A stretch of 9,188 bases of DNA from Microbacteriaceae bacterium (GCA_022701925.1 JAKONM010000258.1:1-9188); one strand, 5' to 3'; numbered from the stretch's first letter, positions 1 to 6,471 are shown. Numbers and translations are program-made. The notes: generated by a model from the letters alone, not told the origin.

Positions 1-434
1 AAGCCCATCGCAATGCCCATCACGGCGATGTTCGGCAGCTCGAGACAGACGCCGACGGCGAGGTTCGCGGCGAACGCCCGGGAGGCGGTGGAGGCGCTGG
101 TGATCCCGGAGCACATCACCACGAAGCAGACGAGGAACGTCACGAAGTGGACCCCGAACGCCTTGTGCACGTAGAGGGCGGCGCCGGCGGCCTTCGGGTA
201 CTTCGTCACCAGCTCCAGGTACGAGAAGGCGGTGATCGTGGCGACCGCGAACGCGATCAGGAACGGCAGCCAGGCTGCGCCGCCGACCTCCCCCGCCACC
301 TGGCCGGTCAGGGCGTAGACGCCGGTGCCGAGGATGTCGCCGATGATGAAGAGCAGCAGCAGCCTGGGGCCGATCGCCCGCTTCAGCTCGGGCTCGGCCG
401 ACGTCTGCTGCGGGGCCTGGGCGGTGCTCGTCAT
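1..434 (-). CDS. APC-superfamily amino acid permease, N-terminal part (gene runs off the left edge)
   Basis: This is the 5' end of a cytoplasmic-membrane transporter gene: 144 complete codons are present, and the rest lies beyond base 1. The start is an ATG at 434-432 with a strong GAGGAGG ribosome binding site five bases upstream. After about 20 polar residues, the first hydrophobic segment (about residues 23-44) carries GDILGTGVYALTG, which matches the broken first helix of APC transporters that contacts the backbone of the substrate amino acid. More hydrophobic segments follow at about 53-75 and 92-112. Families with this signature import amino acids or polyamines by proton or sodium symport, or exchange them. 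The substrate cannot be read from this fragment. It is transcribed in the same direction as the ABC-F gene upstream but 252 bp away, so it probably has its own promoter. Family assignment is firm; substrate is unknown. Confidence 0.85.
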   Translation of the reverse strand, partial: MTSTAQAPQQTSAEPELKRAIGPRLLLLFIIGDILGTGVYALTGQVAGEVGGAAWLPFLIAFAVATITAFSYLELVTKYPKAAGAALYVHKAFGVHFVTFLVCFVVMCSGITSASTASRAFAANLAVGVCLELPNIAVMGIAMG

Positions 435-439
435 CGGAT

Positions 440-446
440 CCTCCTC
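440..446 (-). promoter_or_regulatory. Ribosome binding site of the permease gene
   Basis: GAGGAGG on the minus strand lies five bases before the ATG at 434-432. It is a near-perfect match to the anti-Shine-Dalgarno sequence and fixes the start of the permease. It is stronger than any site in front of the other genes of the window. Confidence 0.75.
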
Positions 447-459
447 GTGCGCGGCGTGC

Positions 460-474
460 CCGACAGGCTGTCGG
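460..474. repeat. 15-bp inverted repeat in the permease leader
   Basis: CCGACAG and CTGTCGG form perfect 7-bp arms around one central base. The site is 26 bp upstream of the permease start, just beyond its ribosome binding site. The single-base centre is too tight for a stable RNA hairpin with all pairs formed, so a dimeric repressor or activator operator is more likely than a structured leader. The regulator is not identifiable from this window. Confidence 0.5.
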
Positions 475-492
475 CTTCCGGGGGCTTCCGGG
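473..492. repeat. Tandem 10-bp direct repeat
   Basis: GGCTTCCGGG occurs twice in immediate succession (473-482 and 483-492), and the first copy overlaps the right arm of the inverted repeat at 460-474. Two perfect tandem copies could come from replication slippage, or could be a double binding site spaced one helical turn apart. It lies in the probable permease leader or promoter. Confidence 0.6.
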
Positions 493-615
493 GTGCTTTC
501 CAGCGAATCTGCAGGGGCTCGTAACGCGCGCGGGCGCCGAAGGAGGCCGGGCAGGTCGGCACCCGCCGACGAAGCGCACGGACCCGGGCGGGATCGGACA
601 CGACGGGCGGGTCGC

Positions 616-648
616 GCGCCCGCATCGTCCGGATGCGCCCGCATCGTC
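616..648. repeat. Duplicated 14-bp motif with 5-bp spacer
   Basis: GCGCCCGCATCGTC occurs at 616-629 and again at 635-648, so the repeat period is 19 bp. Between the copies, CGCATC (621-626) and GATGCG (632-637) also form 6-bp inverted arms. The element is 38 bp past the ABC-F stop codon and about 180 bp upstream of the permease start. It may be a two-copy operator or a remnant of a short duplication. It lacks the T-run expected of an intrinsic terminator on either strand. Confidence 0.55.
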
Positions 649-686
649 GGTTCCGGGCGTCCGCGGCGCTGCAGCGGGAGGACGGG

Positions 687-2453
687 TCAGGCGGACTCGA
701 GGCGCTCCGCGGCCTCCAGCCATTCCAGCTCGAGGTCCTCGCGCTCCGACTCCCGGGCGCGGATGCGGGCCGCGATCGTCTCGAGGCCCGCGTAGTCGGC
801 CTGGTCGTGGGCGGCCAGTGCGGCGTGGTCGCGCTGCACCTCGTCGCCCAGGCGCGTCATCCGGCGGTCCAGCGAGGTCAGCTGCTTCTCCAGCGCGCGC
901 CGCTCCGCGCCCGTCACGCCGGCGCCGGCGGCGGCGTCCGGCACGACCGCGACGGAGGCGTCCTCCAGCCGCAGGTACTCCTCCACCCCGCCCGGCAGGT
1001 GCCGAAGCCGCCCGCCGGCGACGGCGTACTGCTGGTCGGTGACCCGCTCGATCAGGTAGCGGTCGTGGCTGACCACGATCAGGGTGCCCGGCCAGGTGTC
1101 GAGCACGTCCTCCATCGCGGTCAGCATGTCGGTGTCGAGGTCGTTCGTCGGCTCGTCGAGGATCAGCACGTTCGGGCCGTCCAGCAGCACGAGCAGCAGC
1201 TGCAGCCGCCGCTTCCAGCCGCCCGACAGGTCGCCGATGCGGGCGGACAGCTGGCTGGCGGGGAACCCCAGCCGCTCCAGCAGCTGGCCGGGCGCCAGCT
1301 CCGCGTCGCCCACGGAGTAGGAGGTGCGCAGGCGCCCGATGACGTCGAGCACCCGATCGCCGGCCACGTCGTCCAGCTCGGCCAGCTGCTGCGTGAGCCG
1401 CCGCACCTTCACGGTCTTGCCCTGCTTCACCCGGCCCGACGACGGCGCCAGGGTGCCGTCCACCAGCGCGAGCAGCGTCGACTTGCCGGCGCCGTTGCGG
1501 CCGAGGATCCCGGTGCGCTCACCCGGGGCGATCCGCCACTCGACGTGCTCCAGCACCGGCTCGCCGCCGTAGGAGGCGGAGGCGTCGACCAGGTCGACCA
1601 CGTCCTTGCCGAGGCGCGCGGTCGCCAGCCGGTTCAGCTCGACCGAGTTGCGGGGCGGGGGCACGTCCGCGATCAGCTCGTTCGCGGCGTCGATGCGGAA
1701 CTGCGGCTTGGAGGTGCGCGCGGGCGGCCCCCGGCGCAGCCAGGCCAGCTCCTTGCGCATCAGGTTCTGCCGCCGCGCCTCCATCGCCTGCGCCTGCCGG
1801 TCCCGCTCGAGCCGCTGCAGCACGTAGGCCGCGTAGCCGCCCTCGAAGGCGTCGACCGTGCGGTCGTGCACCTCCCACATCCGGGTGCAGACCGCGTCGA
1901 GGAACCAGCGGTCGTGGCTCACGGTCACCATGGCGCCCTGACCGCTCGACCACCGGGCGTTCAGGTGCGCGGCCAGCCAGCGCACGCCCTCGATGTCCAG
2001 GTGGTTCGTCGGCTCGTCGAGGAACAGCACGTCCGCGTCACCGGTCAGCAGCGCCGCCAGCGCGACGCGGCGGCGCTGCCCGCCGGAGAGGGACGCGACG
2101 TCGGCCTCGGGGGCCAGCCCGTGCAGCAGCCCGCTCATGACGTCGCGCACGCGGCGGTCGCCCGCCCACTCGTGCTCCGCCCGGCCGCCGACCACGGCCT
2201 GCAGCACGGTGCCGGCCGGTAGCGAGTCGCCCTGGTCCAGCACGCCGAAGGTCGTGCCGCCCCGGCTCGTCACGCGCCCGGAGTCGGGCTCCTGCACCCC
2301 TGCCAGGATGCGCAGCAGCGTCGACTTGCCCTCGCCGTTGCGGCCGACGACGCCGATGCGGTCGCCCGTCTCCAGGCCGATCGACAGCTCGTCCAGGACG
2401 ACCTTCGTCGGCACCTCGAACCGGATGCGCTCCGCGCCGACCAGGTGTGCCAC
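687..2453 (-). CDS. ABC-F family ATPase, Uup-like (ribosome-associated, not a transporter)
   Basis: A complete 588-residue protein with two ABC domains and no membrane segment. Domain 1 has Walker A GRNGEGKST (37-45), signature LSGGQ (122-126), Walker B FLDEPTN (144-150) and H-loop His180. An inter-domain linker with an Arg/Lys-rich helix follows (about 205-285). Domain 2 has Walker A GRNGAGKST (318-326), signature LSGGW (409-413), Walker B ILDEPTND (431-438) and His463. The LSGGW variant and the charged C-terminal coiled coil (about 515-587) point to the Uup branch, whose members act on stalled or problematic ribosomes and, in E. coli, affect transposon excision and DNA branch intermediates. 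Antibiotic-resistance ABC-F proteins are a less likely alternative. I chose GTG at 2453: the conserved domain begins right after it, a TAGGCT -10-like element lies eight bases upstream, and the frame further upstream is antisense to the phosphorylase gene. It is divergent from that gene. Confidence 0.9.
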   Translation of the reverse strand: MAHLVGAERIRFEVPTKVVLDELSIGLETGDRIGVVGRNGEGKSTLLRILAGVQEPDSGRVTSRGGTTFGVLDQGDSLPAGTVLQAVVGGRAEHEWAGDRRVRDVMSGLLHGLAPEADVASLSGGQRRRVALAALLTGDADVLFLDEPTNHLDIEGVRWLAAHLNARWSSGQGAMVTVSHDRWFLDAVCTRMWEVHDRTVDAFEGGYAAYVLQRLERDRQAQAMEARRQNLMRKELAWLRRGPPARTSKPQFRIDAANELIADVPPPRNSVELNRLATARLGKDVVDLVDASASYGGEPVLEHVEWRIAPGERTGILGRNGAGKSTLLALVDGTLAPSSGRVKQGKTVKVRRLTQQLAELDDVAGDRVLDVIGRLRTSYSVGDAELAPGQLLERLGFPASQLSARIGDLSGGWKRRLQLLLVLLDGPNVLILDEPTNDLDTDMLTAMEDVLDTWPGTLIVVSHDRYLIERVTDQQYAVAGGRLRHLPGGVEEYLRLEDASVAVVPDAAAGAGVTGAERRALEKQLTSLDRRMTRLGDEVQRDHAALAAHDQADYAGLETIAARIRARESEREDLELEWLEAAERLESA

Positions 2454-2461
2454 GGCCCGGC

Positions 2462-2467
2462 AGCCTA
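2462..2467 (-). promoter_or_regulatory. Candidate -10 element of a leaderless ABC-F transcript
   Basis: TAGGCT on the minus strand fits the actinobacterial TAnnnT -10 pattern and ends eight bases before the GTG start at 2453. There is no Shine-Dalgarno sequence in between, so transcription may begin at or very near the start codon. I see no good -35 hexamer at the usual spacing. Confidence 0.4.
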
Positions 2468-2548
2468 GGCGGCCGAGGTGTGGGGCCGCGGTGCACGTCG
2501 AGCCGCCGACCCCGCGCACTGGGTGGGTCGCTTCCGGCGCCCGCCTGC

Positions 2549-2554
2549 CAGCAT
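2549..2554 (+). promoter_or_regulatory. Candidate -10 element before the phosphorylase gene
   Basis: CAGCAT has the conserved A at position 2 and T at position 6 of a -10 hexamer and ends seven bases before the GTG at 2562. No ribosome binding site is visible, which fits a leaderless start. The match is partial and there is no recognisable -35. Confidence 0.28.
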
Positions 2555-2561
2555 CGGTCGG

Positions 2562-3386
2562 GTGACGGATGCGCGCACGGCGGAGATCGGGTTCATCGGC
2601 GGGGTCGGGCAGCGGATCGACCTGGAGGACGAGCAGGAGCTGGACCTGCCCACGCCCTACGGCCCCACCTCCACCCCGGTGCGCACGGGCGTGCTCGGCG
2701 GCAAGCGGGTCGCGGTGCTCGTGCGCCGCGGGCTGGACGACGTGCTGCAGCCCGCGAACGTGCCGTACCGGGCGAACGTGTGGGCGCTGGCCTCCCTGGG
2801 CATCGGCGCGCTCGTGACCACCGCGGCGTCCGGCGGGCTGCGCGAGTCGTTCGCGCCCGGCCTGTTCGTGGTGCCCGACCAGGTGATCGACCGCACCGAG
2901 GGCCGCGACGCCACCTTCTACGACGAGGGCCCGGCGGTGCAGCTGTCGTTCCCCGACCCCTACGAGTCGACCCTGCGCGGCCTGGCCGTGGAGGCGCTGG
3001 CGCGGCAGCACGTGCGCTACCGCGACTTCGGCTGCGTGGTCGTGAACCAGGGCCCGCGCTACTCCACCCGCGCCGAGTCGCGCTGGCACGCGGCGATGGG
3101 CGGCGACCTGGTGAACTCGACGGCGATGCCGGAGGCGATCCTGGCGCAGGAGCTGAACGTGCCGGTCGTCAACATCTCCTTCGTCACCGACAGCGACGCC
3201 GGGGTCGGCTCCGAGCACGCGGACGCGGTGACCGCCGAGATGGTGCAGCGGCGCATCACCCGGGCCCGGCCGGTGCTGCTGGACACCGTCACCGACCTGT
3301 TCCGCACGATCCCCGCCGGGTTCCGCCGCAGCACGGGCGCTCCTGCCCAGGCCGTCGCGGAGGTGCTGGCGCGCCGACCCCGCTGA
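2562..3386 (+). CDS. MTAP/purine nucleoside phosphorylase-family protein with an atypical phosphate site
   Basis: A 274-residue soluble protein of the trimeric nucleoside phosphorylase family, which includes 5'-methylthioadenosine (MTA) phosphorylase; these enzymes split MTA into adenine and methylthioribose-1-phosphate. Family landmarks are the N-terminal FIGGVG (11-16), TPYG (31-34), PYRANVWAL (68-76), VVPDQVIDRTEGR (103-115), NQGPRYSTRAES (162-173) and TDSDAG (209-214). Asp210 and Asp212 match the 6-aminopurine-binding aspartates of MTA phosphorylase. Several other positions are unusual: the Ser/Thr of GG[ST]G is Val15, the conserved RHG is RRG (55-57), the NMT of the ribose site is NST (185-187), and the purine loop normally read as A-x-G-S-L is AASGGL, one residue longer. 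Phosphate use is therefore doubtful and the substrate may have changed. GTG at 2562 is chosen because conserved sequence begins within ten residues. The gene lies 40 bp upstream of the epimerase gene on the same strand. Confidence 0.8.
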   Translation: MTDARTAEIGFIGGVGQRIDLEDEQELDLPTPYGPTSTPVRTGVLGGKRVAVLVRRGLDDVLQPANVPYRANVWALASLGIGALVTTAASGGLRESFAPGLFVVPDQVIDRTEGRDATFYDEGPAVQLSFPDPYESTLRGLAVEALARQHVRYRDFGCVVVNQGPRYSTRAESRWHAAMGGDLVNSTAMPEAILAQELNVPVVNISFVTDSDAGVGSEHADAVTAEMVQRRITRARPVLLDTVTDLFRTIPAGFRRSTGAPAQAVAEVLARRPR

Positions 3387-3393
3387 TCGCTCA

Positions 3394-3408
3394 GGCGCCG
3401 TCGGCGCC
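3394..3408. repeat. Short GC hairpin between the phosphorylase and epimerase genes
   Basis: GGCGCC, GTC, GGCGCC form a perfect 6-bp stem with a 3-base loop, eight bases after the phosphorylase stop. There is no T-run after it, so it is at best a weak or Rho-assisted attenuator. Such stems also arise by chance at this GC content. Confidence 0.3.
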
Positions 3409-3414
3409 GGCTGG

Positions 3415-3420
3415 GACACT
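3415..3420 (+). promoter_or_regulatory. Candidate -10 element of a leaderless epimerase operon transcript
   Basis: GACACT ends six bases before the GTG at 3427 and keeps the A2 and T6 positions of the -10 consensus. With no Shine-Dalgarno sequence present, this suggests that the four-gene operon may have a leaderless promoter separate from the phosphorylase gene. The -35 region is not recognisable. Confidence 0.35.
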
Positions 3421-3426
3421 GCTGCC

Positions 3427-4497
3427 GTGGGGATGCTGCTCGTCACCGGCGGCGCCGGGTTCATCGGCGGCGCGGTCGTGCGCGGCGCCCTGGCGCGCGG
3501 CACGGCGGTGCGGGTGCTCGACTCGTTCCGCCCCGACGTGCACGGCGGCCGGGCGCCGGTGCCCGTCGGCGTGCAGCTGGTCGAGGGCGACGTGACCGAT
3601 CGCGACGCCGTCGCGCGGGCGCTCGAGGGCGTCGACGCCGTCTGCCACCAGGCCGCGAAGGTCGGCCTGGGCGTCGACTTCGCGGACGCCCCCGACTACG
3701 TCGCCTCCAACGACCTGGGCACCGCCGTGCTGCTGGCCGGCATGGCCGCCGCCCGCGTCGACCGGCTGGTGCTCGCCTCCTCGATGGTCGTCTACGGCGA
3801 GGGCGCCTACCGCTCGTCGCGCGGGCCGGTGCCGGTGCCGCCGCGGCGGGCGGAGGACCTGGAGGCCGGCCGGTTCGAGCCCGTCGACCCGGTGACCGGG
3901 GAGGACCTGGTGCCCGGCCTGGTGGACGAGGACGCCCCGATCGACCCGCGCAACGTCTACGCCGCGACGAAGGCGCAGCAGGAGGCGCTGGCCTCGGTGT
4001 GGGCCAGGGAGACCGGCGGCCGCGTCGCGGCGCTGCGGTACCACAACGTCTACGGCCCCGGCATGCCGCGCGACACCCCGTACGCCGGGGTGGCGGCCCT
4101 GTTCCGGTCGCAGCTCGAGGCCGGCCGCGCGCCGACGGTGCTGGAGGACGGCCGGCAGCGCCGCGACTTCGTGCACGTCGACGACGTGGCCGCTGCGAAC
4201 CTGGCCGCGCTCGAGTGGACCGCGGCGCAGACCGCCGGGTCGGTGCGCGCCTTCAACGTCGGCAGCGGCGTCGTGCACACGATCGGCGACCTGGCCGAGG
4301 CGCTGTCCGCGGCCGCCGGCGGCCCCGCGCCCGTGGTCACCGGCGGCTTCCGGCTGGGCGACGTGCGCCACGTGACCGCCGACTCCTCCCGCCTGCGCGC
4401 CGAGCTGGACGTGCCGCCGCCCGTGCCGTTCGAGGCCGGGGTCCGCGAGTTCGCGACCGCTCCCCTGCGCGCCGCACCGACCCCCTCCGCCCGGTGA
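3427..4497 (+). CDS. NAD-dependent nucleotide-sugar epimerase/dehydratase (GalE-like extended SDR)
   Basis: A 356-residue cytoplasmic enzyme of the extended short-chain dehydrogenase family. The NAD-binding Rossmann motif TGGAGFIG is at residues 7-14, the acidic residue after strand 2 is Asp32, the substrate-side serines are in LASSMVVYG (116-124), and the catalytic pair is Y178-x3-K182 (YAATK). RYHNVYGPG (204-212) and RRDFVHVDDVA (245-255) are typical of GalE-type sugar epimerases and dehydratases acting on UDP- or dTDP-sugars. An insertion at about 127-175, just before the catalytic Tyr, is longer than in ordinary GalE. The start is taken at GTG 3427, six bases after a -10-like sequence; ATG 3433, two codons later, is the alternative. 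Its stop overlaps the GT2 start by four bases (GTGA), so it is the first gene of a translationally coupled operon and probably supplies a sugar nucleotide to the transferases. The exact sugar cannot be deduced. Confidence 0.85.
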   Translation: MGMLLVTGGAGFIGGAVVRGALARGTAVRVLDSFRPDVHGGRAPVPVGVQLVEGDVTDRDAVARALEGVDAVCHQAAKVGLGVDFADAPDYVASNDLGTAVLLAGMAAARVDRLVLASSMVVYGEGAYRSSRGPVPVPPRRAEDLEAGRFEPVDPVTGEDLVPGLVDEDAPIDPRNVYAATKAQQEALASVWARETGGRVAALRYHNVYGPGMPRDTPYAGVAALFRSQLEAGRAPTVLEDGRQRRDFVHVDDVAAANLAALEWTAAQTAGSVRAFNVGSGVVHTIGDLAEALSAAAGGPAPVVTGGFRLGDVRHVTADSSRLRAELDVPPPVPFEAGVREFATAPLRAAPTPSAR

Positions 4498-5198
4498 CCG
4501 CCCGGGTCGACGTGGTGCTGCCCTGCCTGGACGAGGCGGCGGCGCTGCCCGGCGTGCTCGCGCGGCTGCCCGAGGGGTACCGGGCGATCGTGGTCGACAA
4601 CGGCTCCGCGGACGGCTCGGCCGACGTCGCCCGCGCGCACGGAGCGACCGTGGTGGCGGAGGCGCGGCGCGGCTTCGGCGCAGCGGTGCACGCCGGCGTG
4701 CTGGCGGCGACCGCGCCGCTGGTCGCGGTGCTCGACGCGGACGGGTCGCTCGACGCGGCCGAGCTGCCGCGGCTGGCCGCGCCCGTGCTGGCGGGCGGGG
4801 CCGACCTGGTGCTGGGCCGCCGGCGGCCCTCGTCCCGCTCCGCCTGGCCGCTGCACGCGCGGCTCGCGAACCGGGTGCTGGCCGCCTCCGTCCGCCGCGC
4901 GACCGGGGTCGTCGTGCACGATCTGGGTCCGATGCGGGTGATGCGGCGGGAGCCGCTGCTGGGCCTGGACCTGCAGGACCGGCGCAGCGGCTACCCCCTC
5001 GAGATGCTGCTCGCCGCGTCGGTCGCCGGGTGGCGGGTGCGCGAGCTCGACGTGGCGTACGCGCCGCGGATCGGCCGGTCCAAGGTCACCGGCACCGTGC
5101 GCGGCACGGTCACCGCGGTGGTCGACATGCGGCGCATGCTCCGAGCGCACCGTGAGCGCCCGTCGGGCGGAGGCGCGGCTCCGGATCACCGGGCATGA
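4494..5198 (+). CDS. GT2 glycosyltransferase, polyprenyl-phosphate sugar synthase type, no membrane anchor
   Basis: A 234-residue GT-A-fold transferase. The N-terminus VDVVLPCLDE (5-14) and VVDNGSADGS (33-42) bind the nucleotide sugar; the metal-binding DxD is Asp81-Ala-Asp83 in VLDADGS. The conserved acceptor-side block runs through GPMRVM (145-150), RRSGYPLEML (163-172) and GRSKVTGTVRG (194-204), as in dolichyl/polyprenyl-phosphate mannose or glucose synthases. Unlike some members there is no C-terminal transmembrane domain, so the protein probably works at the inner face of the membrane. It starts at a GTG that overlaps the epimerase stop by four bases, with no independent ribosome binding site, and its stop overlaps the next gene by four bases. 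A likely role is to load a sugar made by the epimerase onto a lipid phosphate for export and use by a GT-C enzyme. Donor and acceptor are inferred, not shown. Confidence 0.85.
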   Translation: MTARVDVVLPCLDEAAALPGVLARLPEGYRAIVVDNGSADGSADVARAHGATVVAEARRGFGAAVHAGVLAATAPLVAVLDADGSLDAAELPRLAAPVLAGGADLVLGRRRPSSRSAWPLHARLANRVLAASVRRATGVVVHDLGPMRVMRREPLLGLDLQDRRSGYPLEMLLAASVAGWRVRELDVAYAPRIGRSKVTGTVRGTVTAVVDMRRMLRAHRERPSGGGAAPDHRA

Positions 5199-5812
5199 CG
5201 ACCCTGATCGTGCTGGCGAAGCAGTGCGTGCCGGGCCGGGTGAAGACCCGCCTGCACCCGCCGCTGTCGCTGGAGCAGGCCGCCGAGCTCGCCGCCGCCT
5301 GCCTCGCGGACACGATGGAGGCGGCCCTCGCGGTGCGCTGCGACCGGCGGCTGCTGTGGTTCGACGGCGCGCCGCCCGCCCACGACGGCTTCGAGGTGCG
5401 GCAGCAGCCGTCGGGCGGGCTGGACCGGCGCATCGGCGCCGCGTTCGACGCGTGCCGCGGCCGCACGCTGCTGATCGGCATGGACACCCCGCAGGTCGAC
5501 CCCGCCGTGCTGCAGTCCGTGCTCGACGACCCTCGGGACGGCGCCTGGTTCGGGCCGGCGGAGGACGGCGGCTTCTGGGCGCTCGGCCTCGACGCGCCCG
5601 CCGGCGACCTGGTGCGCGGCGTGCCGATGTCGACCCCCGGCACCGGAGCGGCGCAGCGGGCCCGCCTGGTCGAGGCCGGCCTCCAGGTGCACGGGCTGCC
5701 GCGGCTGGTCGACGTGGACACGATCGAGTCGGCGGCCGAGGTCGCGGCCGCCGCTCCCGGCACGCGGTTCGCCGGCGTGCTCGCGGGCCTCCGCGACGGC
5801 GCGGCCGCATGA
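5195..5812 (+). CDS. DUF2064 / TIGR04282 GT-A-fold transferase of unknown substrate
   Basis: A 205-residue soluble protein with the nucleotidyl/glycosyl-transferase core typical of DUF2064: VPGRVKTRL (12-20) as the nucleotide-binding loop, GMDTPQ (95-100) with the metal-binding Asp97, GPAEDGGFWALGL (120-132), MSTPGTG (145-151) and DVDT (173-176). Proteins of this family are often labelled arsenosugar biosynthesis glycosyltransferase because TIGR04282 occurs in those clusters. The fold is also close to CofC/MobA-type nucleotidyltransferases, so sugar transfer and nucleotidyl transfer are both possible. It begins at an ATG inside the GT2 stop (ATGA) and ends in an ATGA with the methyltransferase, so the three are probably made in fixed proportion. 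Family assignment is strong; the reaction is unknown. Confidence 0.82.
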   Translation: MTTLIVLAKQCVPGRVKTRLHPPLSLEQAAELAAACLADTMEAALAVRCDRRLLWFDGAPPAHDGFEVRQQPSGGLDRRIGAAFDACRGRTLLIGMDTPQVDPAVLQSVLDDPRDGAWFGPAEDGGFWALGLDAPAGDLVRGVPMSTPGTGAAQRARLVEAGLQVHGLPRLVDVDTIESAAEVAAAAPGTRFAGVLAGLRDGAAA

Positions 5813-6471
5813 GCAGCCTGCCGGTCGACGGCGGCTGGTTCGGCGCCGGCGGCGCCGAACCGTGGGCGCGCGTGCTGCGGCGGGGGCACGGCGACCTGCA
5901 CCTGGTGCCGGAGGGCGCCGAGCCGCAGCAGCGCCTCGACGTCGCCCGCTGGAGCGCGGCGGCCGACGCCGCCGACCTGACCGCGCTGCACGGCCTGTCC
6001 GGCCCGGTGCTCGACGTGGGCTGCGGGCCCGGCCGGATGGTGCGGGCGGCGCTGGACGCGGGCCTCGCCGCCTGGGGCGTCGACGTGGCGCGCGCGGCCG
6101 TGCAGGGCTGCCGCCGCCTGGGCCTGCCGGTGCTGCAGCGGTCGGTCTTCGACCGGCTGCCGCGCGAGGGCGCCTGGGGCGCGGTGCTGCTGCTCGACGG
6201 CAACGTCGGCATCGGCGGCGACGCGGCCGCGCTGCTCTCGCGCTGCCGCGACCTGCTGCGCCCGGGCGGCGCCGTGGTCGTGGAGGCGCACCCCGACCCG
6301 TCGCGCGACGTCGTCTTCACGGGCCGCGTGGTGGGGGCGGGCGCCACGAGCGCGCCCTTCCGCTGGGCGCAGACCGGCGAGCGGGCCCTGCTCGCCGCCG
6401 CCGACGGCTTCACGCTCGACCGCGGCTGGACCGCGGACGGGCGCCGCTTCCTCCGGTTCACCGCCCGCTGA
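5809..6471 (+). CDS. Class I SAM-dependent methyltransferase
   Basis: A 220-residue cytoplasmic protein with a Rossmann-like methyltransferase core. Motif I is VLDVGCGPGR (67-76), the acidic ribose-binding residue is Asp92 in GVDVARAAV, the motif IV region is LLLDGNVGIGGD (127-138), and a post-core turn LRPGGAVVVEAH lies at 150-161. There is no membrane segment and no multi-Cys pattern, so an arsenite methyltransferase (ArsM) is unlikely. The acceptor is unknown; given the neighbours, an O-methylation of a sugar or sugar-lipid is an inference. The ATG overlaps the DUF2064 stop by four bases, and there is no good separate ribosome binding site, so translation is probably coupled. It is the last gene of the rightward operon and stops nine bases before the stop codon of the convergent membrane-protein gene. 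Confidence 0.83.
   Translation: MSSLPVDGGWFGAGGAEPWARVLRRGHGDLHLVPEGAEPQQRLDVARWSAAADAADLTALHGLSGPVLDVGCGPGRMVRAALDAGLAAWGVDVARAAVQGCRRLGLPVLQRSVFDRLPREGAWGAVLLLDGNVGIGGDAAALLSRCRDLLRPGGAVVVEAHPDPSRDVVFTGRVVGAGATSAPFRWAQTGERALLAAADGFTLDRGWTADGRRFLRFTAR

Larger units (their letters stand above)
435..686. other. Intergenic region between the ABC-F gene and the permease gene
   Basis: This 252-bp gap separates two genes that both read leftwards. I see no convincing gene in it. The short open frames here lack an initiation signal and family similarity and look like products of high GC content. It holds the permease ribosome binding site, an inverted repeat, a tandem 10-bp repeat and a duplicated 14-bp motif, each listed separately. 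It is therefore probably the regulatory region of the permease gene. I could not identify a clear -35/-10 pair on the minus strand. Confidence 0.6.

Noticed and set aside
147..524. 125-residue plus-strand open frame at the left edge
   Set aside because: It is antisense to the permease, has no ribosome binding site and no motif.
633..2222. 529-residue open frame on the plus strand opposite the ABC-F gene
   Set aside because: Composition is typical of the antisense of a GC-rich gene (many His, Gln, Arg, Val), with no motif. The opposite strand has all ABC-F motifs.
2478..2561. Earlier GTG start at 2478 for the phosphorylase
   Set aside because: It would add 28 Arg/Pro-rich residues with no family counterpart. 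Conserved sequence begins just after GTG 2562.
2454..3503. Upstream extension of the ABC-F reading frame to a 938-residue protein
   Set aside because: The extra 350 residues are antisense to the well-supported phosphorylase gene, are low-complexity, His/Arg/Gly/Ala-rich, and contain no domain. The ABC domain begins right after GTG 2453.
4050..6461. 803-residue minus-strand open frame under the sugar operon
   Set aside because: Arg/Pro/Ser/Ala-rich low-complexity translation that crosses four good genes on the other strand. It is a GC artefact.
5809..6471. Methyltransferase as an arsenite methyltransferase (ArsM)
   Set aside because: It lacks the set of conserved arsenic-binding cysteines. 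Its few Cys residues are in motif I and helices.
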